Source: Aliishimia sp963678085
GTDB taxonomy: Bacteria; Pseudomonadota; Alphaproteobacteria; Rhodobacterales; Rhodobacteraceae
Length of the DNA stretch: 64,000 bases
Assembly (NCBI GenBank): GCA_963678085.1
Contig: OY782680.1
Span: forward strand, 62,001-126,000
Direction: 5' to 3'
Position 1 is the first letter of the stretch, and each line of letters begins with the position of its first letter. Positions 60,427 through 64,000 of this stretch are shown one piece after another. The notes beneath the pieces were generated by a model that was given only the letters and a program-made list of their open reading frames with translations, searched no databases and was not told the DNA's origin. The position numbers were made by a program, and so were the translations under genes.

Positions 60427-60599
60427 TGACATGTAGATAACGAGATACTCTACAAGGCTTCGACTTTTTTCGCCTCTCACCTCACGCACACCTGCGGTGT
60501 CACTGCAGCAAAGACATGATCCCTTTGTCGCCGCGATCAAGGAGTTCAAGCGGGTCCGCGCCAGAAGATCAAAAGGACTGTGAGATCCTTTGAAGGCGC
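60427..60599. other. Non-coding stretch before the transposase remnant
   Basis: About 170 bp between the ApbE stop and the IS3-type remnant. No gene is evident. It may include decayed insertion-sequence DNA, but no inverted repeat or direct repeat pair could be assigned. Confidence 0.35.
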
Positions 60600-60765
60600 A
60601 GAGCGCCCCAATGGAGAGCTTTTTTACGTCTTTGAAAAAGCAGCCGATCCACCGAGCCCGCTTCAAAACCAGAGCCGAGGCACAAACCGCGTTCGCCTGC
60701 TCTCTCGGACGGATCGCGTTCAACGGCTCCATCAAACGCCTCAAGAAGTTCTCAATCGAAAATAG
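60600..60765 (+). pseudogene. Remnant of an IS3-family transposase (C-terminal part)
   Basis: The translation from 60600 contains APMESFFTSLKKQPIHRARF and KTRAEAQTA, which matches the C-terminal integrase-core region of IS3-family OrfB (MESFFxTLKxExVHRxRF, TRAEA). Another frame, from about 60670, continues QRLHQTPQEVLNRK and then stops, so the original end is reached only with a frameshift and a small deletion. The DDE core is missing. It is a degraded fragment at the right edge of the PQQ island. Confidence 0.65.
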
Positions 60766-60839
60766 GCACTATTTACTCACCGCAACACGCTGACAGGGTC
60801 GTCAGACCAGGCGACTACCGATTTTCTCGATCGTGTCCA

Positions 60840-63185
60840 TTATTGCGACACCTGCAAACTGTTGCTCGATAGGATTTCGGAAACCTCGTCCAGAAACGTA
60901 CTTGATTTGGACACGATTTGGTCAACATTGCTTAAGGATGATAGACTGACCGGCAGATTTTGCTCCTCTTGGTATGTGGCCACCCGCCCGAGCACAGTGT
61001 CCTTGATCAACTGTTCATCATACTCTGCTGAAAGCCAAGCTGATTCTTCAGCAAGCGTCGCCTCATTGATAGAGGCGTAAATCCCCGCAGCTTGTGAATA
61101 CTCTCCTAACGAGGACAGAGCATCGGCCCGGAGACGGGTAAACTCTTCGCCCTCAAAGGTTTTTGCGTATTCAATCGCCTCGGTTGGCTTATTCAATGAT
61201 AGACTTATTTCACCCCTCAACAGGTTTTGCGTCCGCGGGTATGAATTGGGATCTACGCTTGCAATAGTCTCCAAAGCTTCTTTCGAAAAGCCAAGGTCTT
61301 GAAGGCGTTTGGCGATTTTTAGCAATGTTCGACCAGGGATCTTTTCTAGATCATCGGGTGACAGCTGCAGAGTCCTCTTTAGGAAGTTTATGTCGGCCGC
61401 ATCGCTTTCAAGCACTTCATGTAATTGACCGATGATGGCTCCGGTGTCGAGACTAAGCTCTTCCGCAACGTTTAAGACTTCGAACGCTGCGTCGAATTGC
61501 CCGGATTTGGCAAGCGCCATAATATGGGCACGCTTGATTTCTGGACCTAGCTCTGTGTGACGATATTCCGATGCATAGGCCTCGGCCAACTGCGCCGTTT
61601 TTTTAGAAATCGGTTTGCCAGTTTCAATTTGAAGATCAATAAATCGAACAAGCGCTTGCGGCGCTTCCAGGGAGTTTGTATTGGCGACATCTTTAAGTCC
61701 CAGCGCGGCTTCGTCAAATGAGCCATTGGCAATTTCTAGCTCTGCGGTTTCCAAGCGCTTAGCCGGAGAATTCTCTTTTCCCGTCCGCGATATGGCGCGC
61801 AGTGCTCTAACTGCTTGACTTTCCTCGCCCCGCAGACGAAGCCGTTTACTGAGTTCAGGGGCTAGTATCCTGCGCAAGTGCATAGGCATCTTGTCCAAAG
61901 CTCGAAGCGCAGCAGCGGCATTCACTGGCTTATCAGAGGGAATTACAGATGCCGATAAGATTGCCCAAAGTGCTGTATCATCATCGCATTCGGCATATTG
62001 TGAGAACCGCTCAGTGAATTGTGAGGGGCCGTATTCCAATATATTGGCGATGGCGATCAACGCGGCATCTACCTTATCAATATCTGGATCCATTTCAATG
62101 ATCGTGAGTGCTTCTGCGCCGAAGCCGAAATAGAGATAAGTGCGTGCCAGACCGACTTGCGCTTTGTGGTCTATTTTATCAAATTCCCCGAATAGAGCGT
62201 TACGGTATTTGGCAACCTGCGAGCTAAACTCATCAACCTCGCCCCATTCATATATCGCAAAAAGTTCTTCATGCTCACAGAGTAGGCCATCCGTTGAAGT
62301 CTTTTGTGTGGCAACCTGTTGATCTGACGCAATTGCATCGGAAATCCGCATATTTGATTGGATCGCGTCATCTGGCGGAAACAAAGGCTGCAATACATCT
62401 TCGTTATCCGCTTCCACCCCCTCTGGTTTGGATTGTGATTTAGGTATGGGGCGGTCAGAGGCGGAAAATTCCAAAATCCCCTGAGTAGCTGCGGACCCGA
62501 TTTGTTGGTTTAGTCGATTTTGCAACTCCAAGAGCTCATCAGTTTGGCCGGATTGCTGTAGCGTTTCTACGTCGTTTTCTAGATTAGGTGAGGCCTGGAA
62601 CAAGGAAGTCGTGTTATTATCTTCGATGACGAGAGGTAGTTTTACACCTGACGCAGCGGAGGCTGGATCATCGGAGCGGGCATCTGCTACTGCTTCGGGC
62701 ATCGACACGGGGGGGATTTCCATGGAAGGCGGGGTTGTTGCAGTGGCCTCAGGACTATCGTTAGCGGGTTCGGCAGTTTCAGCAGCGTTGGACGCGACAA
62801 CGGATTCGAGATCCTCAGTGGCTTCAGGTATTTCGAAACTTTCAGAGAAATCAACAACCAAGAGTGTCGGTGAGAACAAGAAAGATCTAGCGCCGCACTC
62901 GCACGCGACCTCGATTGCCAATTTCTGTGCGGTTGATGTTGTGGACGTAATACGTTCGCGTCCGATCCGTTCATATACGCGGGATGTGTCAAACCCGTCT
63001 GTGGCGCCCGAAATCATGACCTCAACATCTCGGCCATTTTGGGCCACCTTCCATTCAGCGCCTTCTGGGATTTGAAAGGCGAGCCGGGTAAATTCGTCAT
63101 GCTCTCCGCTCAGAACATCAATAGGCTGAGCAGACAAAGCTGCAGGGAAGAGGAGGGCGAAAAAGACGAAAAGGAATCTCATCAA
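60840..63185 (-). CDS. Large exported TPR-like protein next to motA
   Basis: 781 residues. Signal peptide (FLFVFFALLFPAALSAQPID). N-terminal 150 residues are beta-rich with a CECGARSF pair. A long acidic, proline- and threonine-rich low-complexity region (residues 130-330) follows. The C-terminal half (residues 330-781) is a set of helix-turn-helix repeats of TPR or Sel1 type (EALTIIEMDPDIDKVDAALI, ALETIASVDPNSYPR, EEFTRLRADALSSLGEYSQA). The start ATG overlaps the motA stop by 4 nt. It may act in motor assembly or stator/peptidoglycan contacts, which is inference from location only. Confidence 0.75.
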   Translation of the reverse strand: MMRFLFVFFALLFPAALSAQPIDVLSGEHDEFTRLAFQIPEGAEWKVAQNGRDVEVMISGATDGFDTSRVYERIGRERITSTTSTAQKLAIEVACECGARSFLFSPTLLVVDFSESFEIPEATEDLESVVASNAAETAEPANDSPEATATTPPSMEIPPVSMPEAVADARSDDPASAASGVKLPLVIEDNNTTSLFQASPNLENDVETLQQSGQTDELLELQNRLNQQIGSAATQGILEFSASDRPIPKSQSKPEGVEADNEDVLQPLFPPDDAIQSNMRISDAIASDQQVATQKTSTDGLLCEHEELFAIYEWGEVDEFSSQVAKYRNALFGEFDKIDHKAQVGLARTYLYFGFGAEALTIIEMDPDIDKVDAALIAIANILEYGPSQFTERFSQYAECDDDTALWAILSASVIPSDKPVNAAAALRALDKMPMHLRRILAPELSKRLRLRGEESQAVRALRAISRTGKENSPAKRLETAELEIANGSFDEAALGLKDVANTNSLEAPQALVRFIDLQIETGKPISKKTAQLAEAYASEYRHTELGPEIKRAHIMALAKSGQFDAAFEVLNVAEELSLDTGAIIGQLHEVLESDAADINFLKRTLQLSPDDLEKIPGRTLLKIAKRLQDLGFSKEALETIASVDPNSYPRTQNLLRGEISLSLNKPTEAIEYAKTFEGEEFTRLRADALSSLGEYSQAAGIYASINEATLAEESAWLSAEYDEQLIKDTVLGRVATYQEEQNLPVSLSSLSNVDQIVSKSSTFLDEVSEILSSNSLQVSQ

Positions 63186-64000
63186 GCTTGTTTCACCTGT
63201 TTCAAACTTTCTTCAAGCTCAGCAAAACTTGGGCGGCAATGTGATGGCGTATTTTGGCGACCAACTTCGATACATATATTTGTGGCGTGATTGTGGAGAT
63301 TGGCGATCAATACCTCGCGGATTAGCTGATAGAAATGCGCCTCATCTTCTGTGATCGCTTTCACGCGCGATGCAAATGGTCCGACCAAGCCATAGGCCAA
63401 GAAGACCCCGAGGAATGTTCCAACCAAAGCGCCGCCGATCATTTTCCCCAAGATTTCAGGCGGCTGGTCAATGGATCCCATGGTTTTAATAACACCAAGC
63501 ACCGCGGCCACAATCCCAAGAGCTGGCAGACCATCTGCAACCGCCTGGAGCGCATGGCTAGAATGCATGGCGTGATGAAGGTTGGCCTCCATCCGTTTTT
63601 CCAGCACCTCTTCCACCTGATGCGGGTCATCATAATTCATCGACGCTGACCGCATCGTGTCGCAGATGAGCGCAATGGCCTCTTTATCCGTTAAGATCTT
63701 TTCATACTTGGAAAAAATGGATGAGCTTTCTGGATCCTCGATATGCTCCTCGATCCCAACCGGGTTTTGCCGTGCAAGGCGAATGAGTTCGAATAGCAAG
63801 CATAACAAATCCTTGAAATCGTCATGTTTCCATTTTGGGCCCTTAAACACTTTGCCAACATCCTTAAGCGAATGCTTAACAGCGGGACCATCATTACTAA
63901 TCAGAAACGCGCCGAGGGCAGCGCCGCCAATCATCGTAAATTCAAAGGGCAAGGCTTTGAGGATAAGCCCCATCTTGCCCCCAGCCGCGAGATAGCCGCC
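63182..64000 (-). CDS. motA: Flagellar motor stator protein MotA (N-terminus cut by window edge)
   Basis: 273 codons are visible; the first residues are outside the window (the edge falls in GGYLAAGGKMGLILKALP). The MotA membrane helices and the cytoplasmic loop with KYEKILTDKEAIALICDTMR, and the pair ALPALGIVAAVLGVIKTMGS-like (DGLPALGIVAAVLGVIKTMG) plus GALVGTFLGVFLAYGLVGPF, are present. It forms the ion channel of the stator with MotB, which is not in the window. Its stop overlaps the following 781-residue gene by 4 nt. Confidence 0.95.
   Translation of the reverse strand, partial: GGYLAAGGKMGLILKALPFEFTMIGGAALGAFLISNDGPAVKHSLKDVGKVFKGPKWKHDDFKDLLCLLFELIRLARQNPVGIEEHIEDPESSSIFSKYEKILTDKEAIALICDTMRSASMNYDDPHQVEEVLEKRMEANLHHAMHSSHALQAVADGLPALGIVAAVLGVIKTMGSIDQPPEILGKMIGGALVGTFLGVFLAYGLVGPFASRVKAITEDEAHFYQLIREVLIANLHNHATNICIEVGRQNTPSHCRPSFAELEESLKQVKQA

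Noticed and set aside
1..64000. tRNA, rRNA or CRISPR arrays
   Set aside because: No cloverleaf-like sequence, ribosomal RNA stretch or regularly spaced repeat was recognised by eye; a tRNAscan or CRISPR search would be decisive.

Overview
The window looks like chromosomal DNA of a Rhodobacterales (Roseobacter-type) alphaproteobacterium. The signs are a VPLPA-type C-terminal sorting signal, the pyrB, mutL-rmuC and motA neighbourhoods, the scattered mdh/sucC/sucD TCA genes, an IalB-family protein and many ATGA-type gene overlaps. No rRNA, tRNA or CRISPR array was seen. Both window edges cut through genes: an unknown membrane protein on the left and motA on the right.

Region 1 (1-10.8 kb) is central metabolism. 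sucC and sucD lie on the minus strand with two orphan genes between them. A paired TGTGATCACA operator-like site and a leader hairpin lie upstream of sucC. mdh follows, with its own terminator. A plus-strand methyltransferase-LicD pair and an unknown secreted protein interrupt the TCA genes. A TauE-type exporter and a 3-oxoacid CoA-transferase (two subunits) close the region.

Region 2 (10.9-26 kb) holds a two-gene RND efflux system, a MoaB-type protein overlapping a family-4-like uracil-DNA glycosylase that lacks most iron-sulfur cysteines, a VPLPA-CTERM exported protein, and pyrB followed by three poorly known genes. Then come an SDR oxidoreductase divergent from a small cytochrome c, a TRM11-like methyltransferase, an IalB-like protein and an asparaginase.

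Region 3 (26-37.2 kb) has two tandem paralogous membrane proteins, then a compact membrane operon (DUF4129, DUF4350, MoxR ATPase, DUF58, SpoIIM-like, RDD). Divergent from that operon is mutL-rmuC.

Region 4 (37.2-60.4 kb) is the most interesting part: a contiguous PQQ-alcohol oxidation island between rmuC and the motA neighbourhood, with a degraded IS3-type transposase remnant at its right edge. It encodes a PedF-like cytochrome c and a XoxJ-like binding protein. It also has the PQQ-associated ABC system (binding protein, YVTN beta-propeller, unknown acidic protein, ATPase, permease) and a Sel1 protein. The central enzyme is a quinoprotein alcohol dehydrogenase whose active site carries the extra aspartate (WDYDG) typical of lanthanide-dependent enzymes. 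Next come a LuxR-type response regulator, a NosP-like FIST protein and a NahK/ErcS'-like hybrid kinase, a large RTX protein, pqqABCDE, a VWA protein, and a NosR-like flavin/Fe-S membrane protein with its own ApbE flavin transferase. A CTAG-centred sequence (close to CCTAGTCC) recurs upstream of several of these units and may be a shared operator.

My reading of region 4, which is inference, is one integrated periplasmic system. It would oxidise alcohols with a lanthanide-PQQ enzyme, pass electrons to the cytochrome, and link in an unexplained way to a NosR/ApbE membrane flavoprotein and to nitric-oxide-type sensing. Region 5 (60.8-64 kb) is a large TPR-like exported protein gene overlapping motA.
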